From NCBI GenBank assembly GCA_963741525.1, contig CAVUIW010000025.1:1-64000 (forward strand): a stretch of DNA of 64,000 nt, in the 5' to 3' direction. Positions within the stretch are counted from its first letter, which is position 1. Each line of letters begins with the position of its first letter. Below, piece by piece: positions 35,439 through 44,391 of the stretch. The position numbers were made by a program, and so were the translations under genes. The stretch is from JANNSX01 sp963741525 (GTDB lineage: Bacteria; Pseudomonadota; Alphaproteobacteria; Rhizobiales; Hyphomicrobiaceae). Under the pieces are notes generated by a model. It had not been told where the DNA came from and did not search any database. It worked only from the letters and a program-made list of their open reading frames with translations.

Positions 35439-37803
35439 AGCTCTTGTCATAGTCTTACTGGTACTTGTTCTTATTGCCTCGCTGATGCCCTTCAGGGCAG
35501 CGCGGGCGGCCGACGAGCCGCTTTCGCTGCAGCTTGAAGTATTGCTTAACGGCCAACCCACCAAGCGTATCGGTACCTTCTCGGATCTGGGCCAAGGCCG
35601 CATCGCCGCCACCGGCGCCACCCTCACCGATCTCGGATTCAAGGCGGGTGTCTCGCTCGCGCCAGAAGAAAGCATCGCCCTCGACGAGTTGTCAGGCATC
35701 ACCTACACCTACGACGAGGCTGCGCAGTCGATCGACATCGTCGTCGCCGACCAGGAGCGCGATGCGCATCGTGTCGACGCCGGCCGCCAGTCGAAGCCCG
35801 ATGCCGAGCCCTCCGACGATCTCGGCGCGGCTCTCAACTACGCCATTCACGGCTCGACCAGCGACACCCTCGACGACGGGCTCGTCGAGTATGGCGGCGC
35901 CTCGCTGACGCTCGGAGGCCGCATCTTCGGCCCGCTCGGTCTGCTGACCACCGACGGCCTCCTCAAACACGCCACGAGCGGGGAAACCGACGCCCGCCGC
36001 CTCGCCACCACCTGGAGCTACTCGGACACCGAGAACCTCGTCACCTACCGTGCCGGCGACATCATCACCGGCGGCCTCGCCTGGACGCGGCCGGTGCGGC
36101 TCGGTGGCGCCCAGATCGACCGGAACTTCGGCCTGAAGCCCGGCCTCATCACCATGCCTCTCCCCTCCCTCGATGGCAGCGCCGTCGTGCCCTCGACCGT
36201 CGATGTCTACGTCAATTCGACGAAGGCCTATTCGGGCAATGTCGCCGGCGGACCCTTCGCGGTCGAGAACATTCCGGCCATCACCGGCTCGGGCACGGCG
36301 CGCATCGTCATCCGCGACGCAAGCGGGCGGGAGCAGGAGATCACGACCGACTTCTATGCCTCGCCGAGCCTTCTACGCGAAGGCCTGTTCGACTACTCGG
36401 CCGAGGCCGGCGTGTTGCGCTCGGGCTTCGGCAACGACGGCGACGAATACGGCAACACGGCTGCCGGCTCGGCGAGTCTGCGTTATGGACTCTATGACGA
36501 AGTGACGCTCGAGGCGCATGCGGAAGGCACAGGCGGGCTCGTCAATGGCGGCGTGGGCGCGGTCATCAACGCATGGGACAAGGCCATCGTCTCGCTCGCT
36601 GCCGCCGCCAGCAGCTCGGAAGAGGGCCAGGGCGTCAGCCTGCACGCGGCCGTCGAGACGGAAGTCTATGGCGTGTCGCTCCGCGGCTCGACGACCAGGA
36701 CTTTCGGCGACTATGCCGACTTCGGCTCGCTCTCGGGCGAGGATGAGATTGAGGAGGATGAGGATCCGGCGATTGCCCACCTCGTCTCCCGCAAGGTGCC
36801 GCGCGCCATCGACCAGCTTTCGCTCGGCACGCCGCTCCCCTTCGAGTTCGGCACCATGGCGCTCTCCTACACCCACATCGATCGTGAGGACGATGCGCAG
36901 GTGCATCTCGTCAGCGCCTCCTACTCGCGCGGACTGATGTATGACATCTCGTTCTACACCAGCGCTTTCCACGACTTCGGCGAGGAGCCCTCGAGCGGCA
37001 TCTACGCGGGCTTGAGCATGCCGCTCGGCGACTACGGCTCGCTCTCGACCGGCGTGAAGCACGACAAGGACGGCACGGGCGCCTCGGTCTCCAACTCGAA
37101 ATCGCTCGAAGAGGCACCGGGCAGCGTCGGCTGGTATGCCTCGATCGACAGCGGCGAGGAGACGTCGGCGGCCGCCTCGCTCAGCTATCGGGCGGAGGTT
37201 GCGACCGGCACGGTCCGCGCGCGTTCCCACAAATCGGGCACGGCGGCGAGCGGCGAGATCACCGGCGCCATCGCGGCGACCGAAGATGGTGTCTTCTTCG
37301 CCAACCGCATCGACGATGGCTTCGCCGTGGTCGATGCCGGCGCCGAGGGTGTGCCCATCATGCTCGAGAACCGGAAGGTCGCGGTGACCGGCAGCAACGG
37401 CAAGGCGCTGATCACCGGATTGCGCGCCTACGAGCCGAACAAAATTTCCATTGATGCCGTCGACCTGCCGCTCGGTACCGAGATCACCGAGACAGAGCAT
37501 ATCGCCGTGCCGCGCGAGCGGGCCGGTGTGCGTGTGGCCTTCGACGCGAAGAGCACCGATGGCGCGGCGCTCGCCGTCATCAAGCTCGCCGACGGCAGCT
37601 TCCCGCCGGCAGGCTCCCATGTCGTGCTCGACGGCAGCGCGGCCGAGTATGTCATGGGCTACGACGGCCAAGTTTATCTCGAGGGCTTGACGGGCGTGCA
37701 CGCGATCACAGTCACGCTCGACGGCGGCCAGTGCCGTGCCGAGCTCACCTATACGCCCTCCGACGACAACTTCACCACGCTCGACCCGGTGATCTGCAAA
37801 TGA
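35395..37803 (+). CDS. Outer-membrane usher, CsuD/FimD type
   Basis: 802 residues. Signal segment EALVIVLLVLVLIASLMPF ending RAARAADEP. The N-terminal domain (LQLEVLLNGQPTKRIGTFSD) is followed by the barrel and plug region, including WTRPVRLGGAQIDRNFGLKP, PSTVDVYVNSTKAYSGNVAG, GPFAVENIPAITGSGTARIV and TTDFYASPSLLREGLFDYS, and C-terminal domains near KVAVTGSNGKALITGLRAYE, PNKISIDAVDLPLG and GGQCRAELTY. Secretes and assembles the pilus. The ATG overlaps the chaperone end; its TGA overlaps the tip gene ATG as ATGA. Confidence 0.93.
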   Translation: MDRFKPLEPSKRRNEALVIVLLVLVLIASLMPFRAARAADEPLSLQLEVLLNGQPTKRIGTFSDLGQGRIAATGATLTDLGFKAGVSLAPEESIALDELSGITYTYDEAAQSIDIVVADQERDAHRVDAGRQSKPDAEPSDDLGAALNYAIHGSTSDTLDDGLVEYGGASLTLGGRIFGPLGLLTTDGLLKHATSGETDARRLATTWSYSDTENLVTYRAGDIITGGLAWTRPVRLGGAQIDRNFGLKPGLITMPLPSLDGSAVVPSTVDVYVNSTKAYSGNVAGGPFAVENIPAITGSGTARIVIRDASGREQEITTDFYASPSLLREGLFDYSAEAGVLRSGFGNDGDEYGNTAAGSASLRYGLYDEVTLEAHAEGTGGLVNGGVGAVINAWDKAIVSLAAAASSSEEGQGVSLHAAVETEVYGVSLRGSTTRTFGDYADFGSLSGEDEIEEDEDPAIAHLVSRKVPRAIDQLSLGTPLPFEFGTMALSYTHIDREDDAQVHLVSASYSRGLMYDISFYTSAFHDFGEEPSSGIYAGLSMPLGDYGSLSTGVKHDKDGTGASVSNSKSLEEAPGSVGWYASIDSGEETSAAASLSYRAEVATGTVRARSHKSGTAASGEITGAIAATEDGVFFANRIDDGFAVVDAGAEGVPIMLENRKVAVTGSNGKALITGLRAYEPNKISIDAVDLPLGTEITETEHIAVPRERAGVRVAFDAKSTDGAALAVIKLADGSFPPAGSHVVLDGSAAEYVMGYDGQVYLEGLTGVHAITVTLDGGQCRAELTYTPSDDNFTTLDPVICK

Positions 37804-38759
37804 TGCAACGGCTCTTCGGACTTCTGACGATCCTTCTCGCGGTGGCGAGCGCGCCTGCCGCTTTCGCCCAAAGCTGCAACTTCTCGTACACGCCCTCGTC
37901 ATCTATGGACTTCGGCAATATCGACGTCACCGACAACACGGTTTTCGATACGACGATCACCCTCAACATTACCTGCACCGGCGGCAATAACCGGAACGTG
38001 CGCGTCTGCCCCAGCATCAGCAGCGGCACGGGCGGGGCCATCTCGACAACGCGCTACCTCCTCAACGGCGCCAACCAGATGACCTTCAACATCTATCAGG
38101 ACAGCGGCCACGGGACGATCTGGGGCTCGTACTTCTGGGGCTTCGCACCACTCCCACCGACCATCGATCTGAGGCTACCGCCGGCCGGTACCGGCACAGC
38201 GACGGCGACGCTCTACGCCCGGATCAATGCCGGTCAGACGACCTTGCCGGCCGGAACCTATTCATCGGCCTTCAGCGGCAGTCACACGAGATTCGCCTAT
38301 GCCTACAGAAACGTCGGCAACTGCAACGCGATCGGCAGCACGAATGCGACACAGGTTCCCTTCTCGGTCACGACGGCGAACGTCGCCTCCTGCAACGTCA
38401 CGGCGACCAATCTCGACTTCGGACCCGTGAACAATCTATCCGGAAACCTCGATGTCAACGGCTCGGCCAGCGTCACCTGCACCAATCAATTGCCGTACAA
38501 GGTCTTGCTCGACGACGGCCTCACCGGCACCGGCCCGACGAGCCGGAGGATGACGCTCGGCGGCAACCACGTCACCTACGGCCTCTACCGCGATGCCGCG
38601 CGCACACTCGCCTGGGGCGACACCTCCGGCGTCAACTCGCTTTCGGGCACGGGCTCGGGCAATGCACAGACCATCGACATATACGGCCGTGTGCCGCCAC
38701 AGACCATTCCGCCCGCCGGAACCTATTCCGACACCATCGTCATCACCGTCGAGTACTAG
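37800..38759 (+). CDS. Two-domain SCPU protein, CsuE-type tip adhesin
   Basis: 319 residues. Signal peptide MMQRLFGLLTILLAVASAPA, AFAQ. Two SCPU domains: residues 25-165 (CNFSYTPSSSMDFGNIDVTD, TITLNITCTGGNNRNVRVCP) and 185-319 (SCNVTATNLDFGPVNNLSGN, SVTCTNQLPYKVLLDDGLTG, YSDTIVITVEY). By analogy with CsuE of Acinetobacter the N-terminal domain is the adhesive tip and the second the pilin-like domain. ATGA overlap with the usher; ATG-ATG at the start. Ends the four-gene operon, followed by a palindromic repeat. Confidence 0.9.
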   Translation: MMQRLFGLLTILLAVASAPAAFAQSCNFSYTPSSSMDFGNIDVTDNTVFDTTITLNITCTGGNNRNVRVCPSISSGTGGAISTTRYLLNGANQMTFNIYQDSGHGTIWGSYFWGFAPLPPTIDLRLPPAGTGTATATLYARINAGQTTLPAGTYSSAFSGSHTRFAYAYRNVGNCNAIGSTNATQVPFSVTTANVASCNVTATNLDFGPVNNLSGNLDVNGSASVTCTNQLPYKVLLDDGLTGTGPTSRRMTLGGNHVTYGLYRDAARTLAWGDTSGVNSLSGTGSGNAQTIDIYGRVPPQTIPPAGTYSDTIVITVEY

Positions 38760-38762
38760 AAT

Positions 38763-38859
38763 GCTTCCGGAAAAGTGCGAAGCGCTTTTCCGATAAGAAG
38801 CACGACAAACCAAAAAATTAGGGTGTTGAAGTGATTCAACGAAAAACGGAAACACCCTG
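38763..38859. repeat. Dispersed double-hairpin repeat C, copy 1
   Basis: Hairpin one 38763-38801: GCTTC...GAAGC outer arms with CGGAAAAG / CTTTTCCG inside. A conserved linker ACGACAAACCAA follows, then hairpin two 38821-38859 GGGTGTT...AACACCC with GTTGAA / TTCAAC inside. Other copies: 52611-52656 (first hairpin only) and 60414-60535 (reverse, complete). Lies just after the pilus operon and may end its transcript. Confidence 0.9.
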
Positions 38860-38938
38860 ACAGCCGAGTTGCGGAAGATTTCGCGGCGCGCCATTCTCCG
38901 GCTGCCGGCCATTCGTCCGGCTTACCCCGGAGCGTCCC

Positions 38939-41014
38939 ATGGCTCGCGATCCCCGCTACGACATCCTGTTCGAGCCCGTCCGCATCGGGCCGGTAGTGGC
39001 GCGCAACCGCTTCTACCAGGTGCCGCATTGCTGCGGCATGGGCCACCGGTATCCCAAATCCATGGCCGCCATGCGGGGCATGAAGGCGGAAGGCGGTTGG
39101 GCGGTCGTGTCGACCGAGGAGGTCGAGCTTCACCCTTCCTCCGACATCTCGCCCTATCTGGAAGGCCGGCTCTGGGATGATCGCGACATCCCCTATCACA
39201 CGGCCATGTGCGATGCCGTACACGCGCATGGGAGCTTGGCTGCCATCGAGCTCGCTCACAATGGCATCTCGGCGGTCAACCGCTACAGCCGCGAGGTGCC
39301 GATCGGCCCCTCGGATGGAGCGGCACTGCATCCGGACAACGCACACATCCGGGCAATGTCGAAGGCGGACATCAAGGAATTCCGCGGATGGCATCGCGCG
39401 GCAGCACTTAGGGCGAAGAAGGCGGGCTTCGACATCGTCTATGTCTACGCGGCGCACGACCTGACGCTCCTCCAGCACTTCCTTTCCCGCCGCTACAACC
39501 AACGGACCGACGAGTATGGCGGCAGCCTCGAGAACCGCGCGCGGCTGTTCCGCGAGGTCATCGAGGATACGAAGGATGCGGTCGGAGACAAATGCGCCGT
39601 CGCCGTGCGCTTCGCGGTCGACGAGCTGCTGGGTGAGGACGGGATCACCCATCAGGGCGAGGGCCACGACGTCATCGCCATGCTGGCCGAGCTCCCCGAT
39701 CTGTGGGACGTCAACATCTCGCCCTGGGAGAACAATTCCCAGACCGCGCGCTTTTCGGAAGAAGGCTTCCAGGAGCCCTACATTTCCTTCGTCAAGAAGC
39801 TGACGACGAAACCGGTCGTCGGCGTCGGCCGCTACACCTCGCCCGACAGCATGGTACGCGCCATCCGCCAGGGTGTTCTGGATTTCATCGGCGCGGCGCG
39901 TCCCTCCATTGCCGATCCGTTCCTGCCGAAGAAGATCGAGCAGGGGCGGCCCGAGGACATCCGCGAGTGCATCGGCTGCAACATCTGCGTCAGCGGCGAC
40001 TTCATGATGGTGCCGCTCCGCTGCACGCAGAACCCGACCATGGGCGAGGAATGGCGGCGCGGCTGGCACCCTGAGAAAGTGACAATCACGAAGAGCCGCA
40101 AGAAGATCCTCGTCGCCGGTGGTGGACCGGCCGGATTGGAAGCGGCGCGGACGCTGGGACAGCGCGGCTACGAGGTGATGCTGGCGGAAGCTCACGAGAC
40201 GTTTGGCGGACGCGTCACGCGCGAGTCGAAGCTGCCGGGGCTTGCCACCTGGGCGCGCGTGCGCGACTGGCGGCTCGGGCAGATCGAGAAGCTGGCGAAT
40301 GTCACGCTGTTTCCGGCAAGCCGCATGACGGCGGGGGATGCACTCGAGACGGGCGCAGAACACATCGTCGTTGCGACGGGGAGCAAGTGGCGCCGCGATG
40401 GCGTCGGCGCGACGGTGCGCCGTCCTGTTGAAGGCCTCTCAACCGGTCTTACGCTGACGCCCGACGACATCCTCGACATTGCACCCAAACTCCCGAAGCT
40501 CCCCGACGACCCCATCGTCATCTTCGACGATGATCCCTATTGCATGGGCGGCCTCATGGCCGAGGTTTTGGCGAAGGCCGGTCGCAAGGTGATCCTGCTG
40601 ACGCCAGCGGCCGAGGTCTCGCCCTGGACGCACAACACGCTCGAGCACAGCCGGATCATGACGCGGTTGATCGAGCTCAACGTCGACATACGGCCAGGCC
40701 GCGTACTGACGCGGCGCACCGTCGACCGCATCGACAGCGATTGCGTCTTCACGGGTCGCAACGCCTCGATCGAGGCGGAGGCACTGCTGCTGGTGACGAG
40801 CCGCGCGCCGGTCAACGCGCTGGCGGCGGAGCTGGAGACCTTGCACGACCGCTGGGCGGGTGCGGGCCTCGAAGCCATAACCGTCATCGGCGACGCGCTG
40901 GCTCCCGCCACCATCGCCGCCGCCGTCTACGCCGGCCACCGCTTGGGCCGCGAGATCGACGCCGATCCCGAGCGGGATCGCTTCTGGTTCGAGCGGGAGG
41001 GGATCGAGGCGTGA
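38939..41014 (+). CDS. Iron-sulfur flavoprotein of the tri/dimethylamine and histamine dehydrogenase family
   Basis: 691 residues. N-terminal FMN barrel starts MARDPRYDILFEPVRIGPVV and RNRFYQVPHC; Cys31 matches the cysteine that carries 6-S-cysteinyl-FMN in trimethylamine dehydrogenase. Tyr170 and His173 (FDIVYVYAAHD) are conserved active-site residues. Cys344, 347, 350 and 362 (ECIGCNICV...PLRC) bind 4Fe-4S. The C-terminal half is a dinucleotide-binding module (KKILVAGGGPAGLEAARTLG). The position equal to Tyr60 of trimethylamine dehydrogenase is Glu61, so the substrate is probably not trimethylamine; a secondary amine, histamine or N-methyl compound is possible. Monocistronic or with the next small gene. 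Confidence 0.88.
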   Translation: MARDPRYDILFEPVRIGPVVARNRFYQVPHCCGMGHRYPKSMAAMRGMKAEGGWAVVSTEEVELHPSSDISPYLEGRLWDDRDIPYHTAMCDAVHAHGSLAAIELAHNGISAVNRYSREVPIGPSDGAALHPDNAHIRAMSKADIKEFRGWHRAAALRAKKAGFDIVYVYAAHDLTLLQHFLSRRYNQRTDEYGGSLENRARLFREVIEDTKDAVGDKCAVAVRFAVDELLGEDGITHQGEGHDVIAMLAELPDLWDVNISPWENNSQTARFSEEGFQEPYISFVKKLTTKPVVGVGRYTSPDSMVRAIRQGVLDFIGAARPSIADPFLPKKIEQGRPEDIRECIGCNICVSGDFMMVPLRCTQNPTMGEEWRRGWHPEKVTITKSRKKILVAGGGPAGLEAARTLGQRGYEVMLAEAHETFGGRVTRESKLPGLATWARVRDWRLGQIEKLANVTLFPASRMTAGDALETGAEHIVVATGSKWRRDGVGATVRRPVEGLSTGLTLTPDDILDIAPKLPKLPDDPIVIFDDDPYCMGGLMAEVLAKAGRKVILLTPAAEVSPWTHNTLEHSRIMTRLIELNVDIRPGRVLTRRTVDRIDSDCVFTGRNASIEAEALLLVTSRAPVNALAAELETLHDRWAGAGLEAITVIGDALAPATIAAAVYAGHRLGREIDADPERDRFWFEREGIEA

Positions 41015-41037
41015 GGTCCGGCCGGAGGATCAACTGA

Positions 41038-41361
41038 ATGACAAGTGCGAAGAGCAAAGCCCCCCTGCATCTCGCGACTCTCCCTCGCAACTTCGCGACC
41101 ATGATTTGCAATCATGTCTTCAGGCATGAGAGAGACGTCAACTATGTGATCCACGACAAGGATGGACGGCTTCTACTCCTATGTGGCGCAAGCGACCACG
41201 AGCAGAGCGCTTCGGAGCTCAAGATTGTGGGTTTCGGCCACCTTCTCGATAGAGACCACTTGCTGCGGGAGCTTCCGCCATTGCCGCCAGGCTGGTCGGT
41301 AGAGAGGAGCGACGGTGCTGACGACTGGCGCGTGTTCGAAGACCCCGAGAGCGACGATTGA
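41038..41361 (+). CDS. Hypothetical protein
   Basis: 107 residues, not recognised with confidence. Text: ATMICNHVFRHERDVNYVIH, DKDGRLLLLCGASDHEQSAS, GFGHLLDRDHLLRELPPLPP, GWSVERSD. A compact alpha/beta protein without signal peptide or membrane segment; the order of elements recalls the DUF2185-like immunity or regulatory proteins. Starts 23 bases after the flavoenzyme stop on the same strand, so may be cotranscribed. Start ATG 41038 is the first in frame. Confidence 0.65.
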   Translation: MTSAKSKAPLHLATLPRNFATMICNHVFRHERDVNYVIHDKDGRLLLLCGASDHEQSASELKIVGFGHLLDRDHLLRELPPLPPGWSVERSDGADDWRVFEDPESDD

Positions 41362-41403
41362 CGCACTGCTATTCAGCGTCCGCAATGCGCCAGCGATTTT
41401 CAA

Positions 41404-41587
41404 CCCTCCACCCCACCGTCACGCCCGCGCAGGCGGGCGCCCAGACAGGTCGCGGCTTGCTCTCGGGTGCGGGCAGTGGCACTAAGCAAGCTTCTGGCGG
41501 ATTGATGCGGATTGCCGTGCTGAGTCACTGCGCTTAATCTCTGGCTTGGCTGGGCGCCCGCCTGCGCGGGCGTGACGGAGTGGAGGG
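41404..41587. repeat. MITE-like element with 29-bp perfect inverted repeats
   Basis: Arms 41416-41444 and 41550-41578 are exact reverse complements, starting CCGTCACGCCCGCGCAGGCG. The pairing extends outward after a 4/1 base gap with CCCTCCAC (41404-41411) and GTGGAGGG (41580-41587). The 105-base interior has no coding potential. Size, perfect arms and lack of a gene fit a non-autonomous transposable or large extragenic palindrome. No clear target-site duplication was seen. Confidence 0.85.
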
Positions 41588-41780
41588 ATGGGCTGCGGGC
41601 TCACGCGACAAGTGTTGGCAAAGCGCGGCATCCGTGTTTCGTCCGAGTGGAAGCAAACCCACGTTCTCCACATGAACGCGCGATGAGTAACGCCTTCAGG
41701 TTACACTCAACCGGCCCCCGCTAAACCCTCCGCCATCGATGCCCGCCGTTCTGGCTGGGCTCAAATCTGGAGGGCTTCCC

Positions 41781-42191
41781 TTGAAAACCATTCTGACCGC
41801 TGCGGCGATCGCGGCGCTGCTCGTCTCCTTTGCGCCCGTCGGCACCAGCCCGGCCTTCGCCGATGGCATCACGCTGAAGCGCGGCAGCTCGACCTCGACC
41901 CGCACCAGCCGCAACCGCGGCGAAGAGCCGGGTGAGACATCGAACGAGGAGCCGGCGGACAACGGCGATGCTGAAAACGATGGCGCCGGCGATGATGTCG
42001 CCGATGCTGGCGACGACAATGGCAGCGGCTGGAGCTGGGGTGGCGGCGGCAATGACGATGATGAGCCCGTCGTCCGCAATGACAACTCTCGCGAGACCAT
42101 CGTGCTCTCCCGCGGCAGCTCGCGCCATCAGCGCCGTTGGAAGCGCCGCCACCACGAGCCCAAACGCACGATCTGGATCTTCAACTGGTAG
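41781..42191 (+). CDS. Secreted low-complexity protein
   Basis: 136 residues if started at TTG 41781, which is preceded by GGAGGG at 41769-41774 and begins an ideal signal peptide (KTILTAAAIAALLVSFAPVG, TSPAFADG). An upstream ATG (41739) is also in frame. The mature part is Ser/Thr/Arg-rich, then Asp/Glu/Gly/Asn-rich (DDVADAGDDNGSGWSWGGGG), then Arg/His-rich (SRHQRRWKRRHHEPKRTIW). No known domain. An efficient terminator follows 18 bases after the stop. Confidence 0.7.
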   Translation: MKTILTAAAIAALLVSFAPVGTSPAFADGITLKRGSSTSTRTSRNRGEEPGETSNEEPADNGDAENDGAGDDVADAGDDNGSGWSWGGGGNDDDEPVVRNDNSRETIVLSRGSSRHQRRWKRRHHEPKRTIWIFNW

Positions 42192-42208
42192 TCACACGTG
42201 GGGTGTGG

Positions 42209-42243
42209 GCGCTGGAGAGGCTCGTCCTCTCCAGCGCTTTTTC
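42209..42243 (+). terminator. Rho-independent terminator
   Basis: GCGCTGGAGAGG-CTCGT-CCTCTCCAGCGC, perfect 12-bp stem followed by TTTTTCT. Ends the transcript of the secreted low-complexity protein. Confidence 0.92.
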
Positions 42244-42433
42244 TACTCGCAAGACGAGAACGGTGCCGGCCTGCCTCTCCCCACAAGCGAAGCGCAGCGG
42301 GGAGAGGGGAGGGGCAGCGGCAGGTCCGTAAGGTTGCCAAGTACATCTGTTGCCCCGGCGACAATCACAATATTCAGTGGATCTGAATGTCCCTCTGGCA
42401 TGCGCCATCTCCGCGGCCGCCCCTCACCCTGCC

Positions 42434-42468
42434 CTCTCCCCATGGGCACGATGTGCCCATGGGGAGAG
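42434..42468. repeat. 16-bp stem palindrome in a gene-free stretch
   Basis: CTCTCCCCATGGGCAC-GAT-GTGCCCATGGGGAGAG is perfect. With a CCTCTCCCC / GGGGAGAGG pair at about 42274-42312 it fills the 350-base interval between convergent genes. Same CTCTCCCC motif as at 14672-14695. Nothing else is seen between 42244 and 42542. Confidence 0.8.
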
Positions 42469-42542
42469 TAAGGAGAGACCGTGCCACACCAACGAAGAAG
42501 AAACATCGCGCGAATTGTGTTGCTGCGACCTACCCCGCCCCC

Positions 42543-43499
42543 CTACTGTATCCCCATCAGCTTCAGCGCCGCGGAGGATACCGCACCCGTCACCACGCAG
42601 GCACCGCCCACCTCGAGCTGGCCCATGGCGGTTGCCGCGACGCAGCCGAGCGCCAGCACCGTCTGGCCGGCCATCGCCGCATAGCTCACGTTGCGTTTGC
42701 TTTGTGGCCCCTTGACCTTCAGTTCCTCGATGGCAGCAAGCGCATCCTTGCGCAGCTTGCCGAACTCATAGGTCTCGGCCGCCTCGATCACCTCTCCAAG
42801 CGGCTCCTTCACCCCATCGGGGCGCATATCCCGCTCGGCATACAGCATCTTCAACAAGCTGTCGTCGCGCGCCGCATTGGAGGCGAGTGTCCATTTCGAC
42901 ATGCTGCCGATGGTGAGCTTCTCCAGCTCCTCGTCGTCATTGGCCCAGGCGAGCGCATCGACGATACGCTGCACCGGCTGGTATGAGCCGGTCGCGAGAT
43001 ACGTGCCCCAGAGGATGTCGAGCGTCATGCCCTGGTCGAGCGGCAGGTCGTAGAGCAGCGGCATCTCGCCATCGAGATAGCGATCGATGAGGACGCGGCG
43101 CGAGGGCGCGTTCTCGGCGGCGATCGCCATGAGATCGCGCCACTCCGGCAATCCCGAATAGGCGATCGCCTTGATGACGACCACCTGCCCGTCCGGGCTC
43201 AGCGGAAACATCTCATCGATGAGCTTGGCGGCCTTCAATTGATTGTCGGCCAGCACGCCGCCGATGAAGCCGATATAGATGCCTGATTGCTCGTGATCGT
43301 TGATGAGGCCGATGTCCTGCATGGCCTTGACGGCGGCGGGCAGGAGTTTCGGCTTCGGCTTCAGCCGGTAGGTATTGATCCAGCGCACGAGCGCGTCCTG
43401 GGTGCTGATGCTCGGGCTGGTCCCGGTCGACGCCGAGGCGATGCCGGCCGGCAGGAGAAGGAAACAGGCGAACGCGACGTTGAGGGCTGCGCGAAACAC
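42543..43499 (-). CDS. Exported protein of unknown function
   Basis: 318 residues from GTG 43499, preceded by GGAGG at eight bases; the start makes a signal peptide (FRAALNVAFACFLLLPAGIA, SAS). The mature part is helical: DALVRWINTYRLKPKPKLLP, SGIYIGFIGGVLADNQLKAA, QVVVIKAIAYSGLPEWRDLM, IDRYLDGEMPLLYDLPLDQG, and ends with a hydrophobic, Gly/Ala-rich segment VSYAAMAGQTVLALGCVAAT. The repeated helices suggest a HEAT-like or translocated-effector-type scaffold, but no family is recognised. A longer frame reaches 43646 without a signal peptide. Confidence 0.75.
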   Translation of the reverse strand: MFRAALNVAFACFLLLPAGIASASTGTSPSISTQDALVRWINTYRLKPKPKLLPAAVKAMQDIGLINDHEQSGIYIGFIGGVLADNQLKAAKLIDEMFPLSPDGQVVVIKAIAYSGLPEWRDLMAIAAENAPSRRVLIDRYLDGEMPLLYDLPLDQGMTLDILWGTYLATGSYQPVQRIVDALAWANDDEELEKLTIGSMSKWTLASNAARDDSLLKMLYAERDMRPDGVKEPLGEVIEAAETYEFGKLRKDALAAIEELKVKGPQSKRNVSYAAMAGQTVLALGCVAATAMGQLEVGGACVVTGAVSSAALKLMGIQ

Positions 43500-43687
43500 G
43501 GGGGACGCCTCCAATACAATACCGGCCGAAACCTCGACTAAGGCCCGCCGTTCCCGCTCGACTTGAAATTCGCCGCGCCCGTCCTTCGCCCCCGAAGCGA
43601 GCACGCCAGCCACAGAGAGCGTCGACCCCGCGCCGGACGAAATCATGGCGCTGATGGGGCGAGGGCGTGAAAATTTGCTGTGTTGGC

Positions 43688-44326
43688 CTACTGCAAAAAG
43701 GGATTGCTCTGCCGCTCCTCGCCGAGCGTGGAGGCGGGGCCATGGCCCGGCACGAAGACCACGTCATCCCCGAGCGGCAACAGCTTCGTCTTGATGGAAC
43801 GGATCAGGAGATCGTGGTCGCCGTAAGGGAAATCGGTGCGCCCGATCGAGCCCTGGAACAGCACATCGCCCATCTGGATGAAGCGCGCGGCGCGGCAGAA
43901 GAGGACAACCGAGCCCGGCGAATGGCCGGGGCAATGGTACACCTCGAATGTCTCGCCCGCCATCTCGACCGTGTCGCCTTCGGAGAGCCAGCGATTGGGC
44001 GTCACCTTCTCGACGCCGGCGAACCCATACTTGGCACCGCTCGCCGGCAGGTCGTCGAGCAGAAACTTGTCGGCTTCGTGCGGCCCCTCGATCTCGAGGC
44101 CAAGTGACCGGGCCAACGCCGCCGCGCCCCCGGCATGGTCGATATGCCCGTGGGTGAGGACGATCTTCTCCGCATGCGCCTCGAGCTTCTTCAACGCAGC
44201 TTCGATCCGCTCGACGTCCCCGCCCGGATCGATGACGGCGGCCAGCCGCGTCGCCTCGTCGAAGAGGATCGTGCAGTTCTGCTCGAAGGCCGTGACCGGC
44301 ACGATGGCCGCGCGGAGCTTGCTCAT
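43688..44326 (-). CDS. MBL-fold metallo-hydrolase, glyoxalase II-like
   Basis: 212 residues. Zinc motif His59-x-His61-x-Asp63-His64 (LTHGHIDHAGG), further ligands in HCPGHSPGSVVLF, MGDVLFQGSIGRTDFPYGDH and FVPGHGPASTLGEERQSNPF. The RTDFPYGD and the closing ERQSNPFL are typical of the YcbL subgroup of glyoxalase II-like thioesterases. Probably hydrolyses a thioester such as S-lactoylglutathione. Monocistronic; a terminator upstream separates it from the glycine-rich protein gene. Confidence 0.92.
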   Translation of the reverse strand: MSKLRAAIVPVTAFEQNCTILFDEATRLAAVIDPGGDVERIEAALKKLEAHAEKIVLTHGHIDHAGGAAALARSLGLEIEGPHEADKFLLDDLPASGAKYGFAGVEKVTPNRWLSEGDTVEMAGETFEVYHCPGHSPGSVVLFCRAARFIQMGDVLFQGSIGRTDFPYGDHDLLIRSIKTKLLPLGDDVVFVPGHGPASTLGEERQSNPFLQ

Positions 44327-44342
44327 CGGGACCTCAAAACAG

Positions 44343-44376
44343 TTGCGCGGCCCGCGATGTTCCGCGGGCCGCGCAA
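44343..44376 (-). terminator. Rho-independent terminator after the glycine-rich protein gene
   Basis: TTGCGCGGCCCGCG-loop-CGCGGGCCGCGCAA, perfect 14-bp stem. On the minus strand it is followed by CTGTTTTG, so it ends the transcript of the 44392-44712 gene. Confidence 0.85.
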
Positions 44377-44391
44377 AGTCATAGACGCGTT

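Noticed and set aside
36373..37902. 509-codon open frame antisense to the usher gene
   Set aside because: Shadow frame of a well-supported usher; no protein features.
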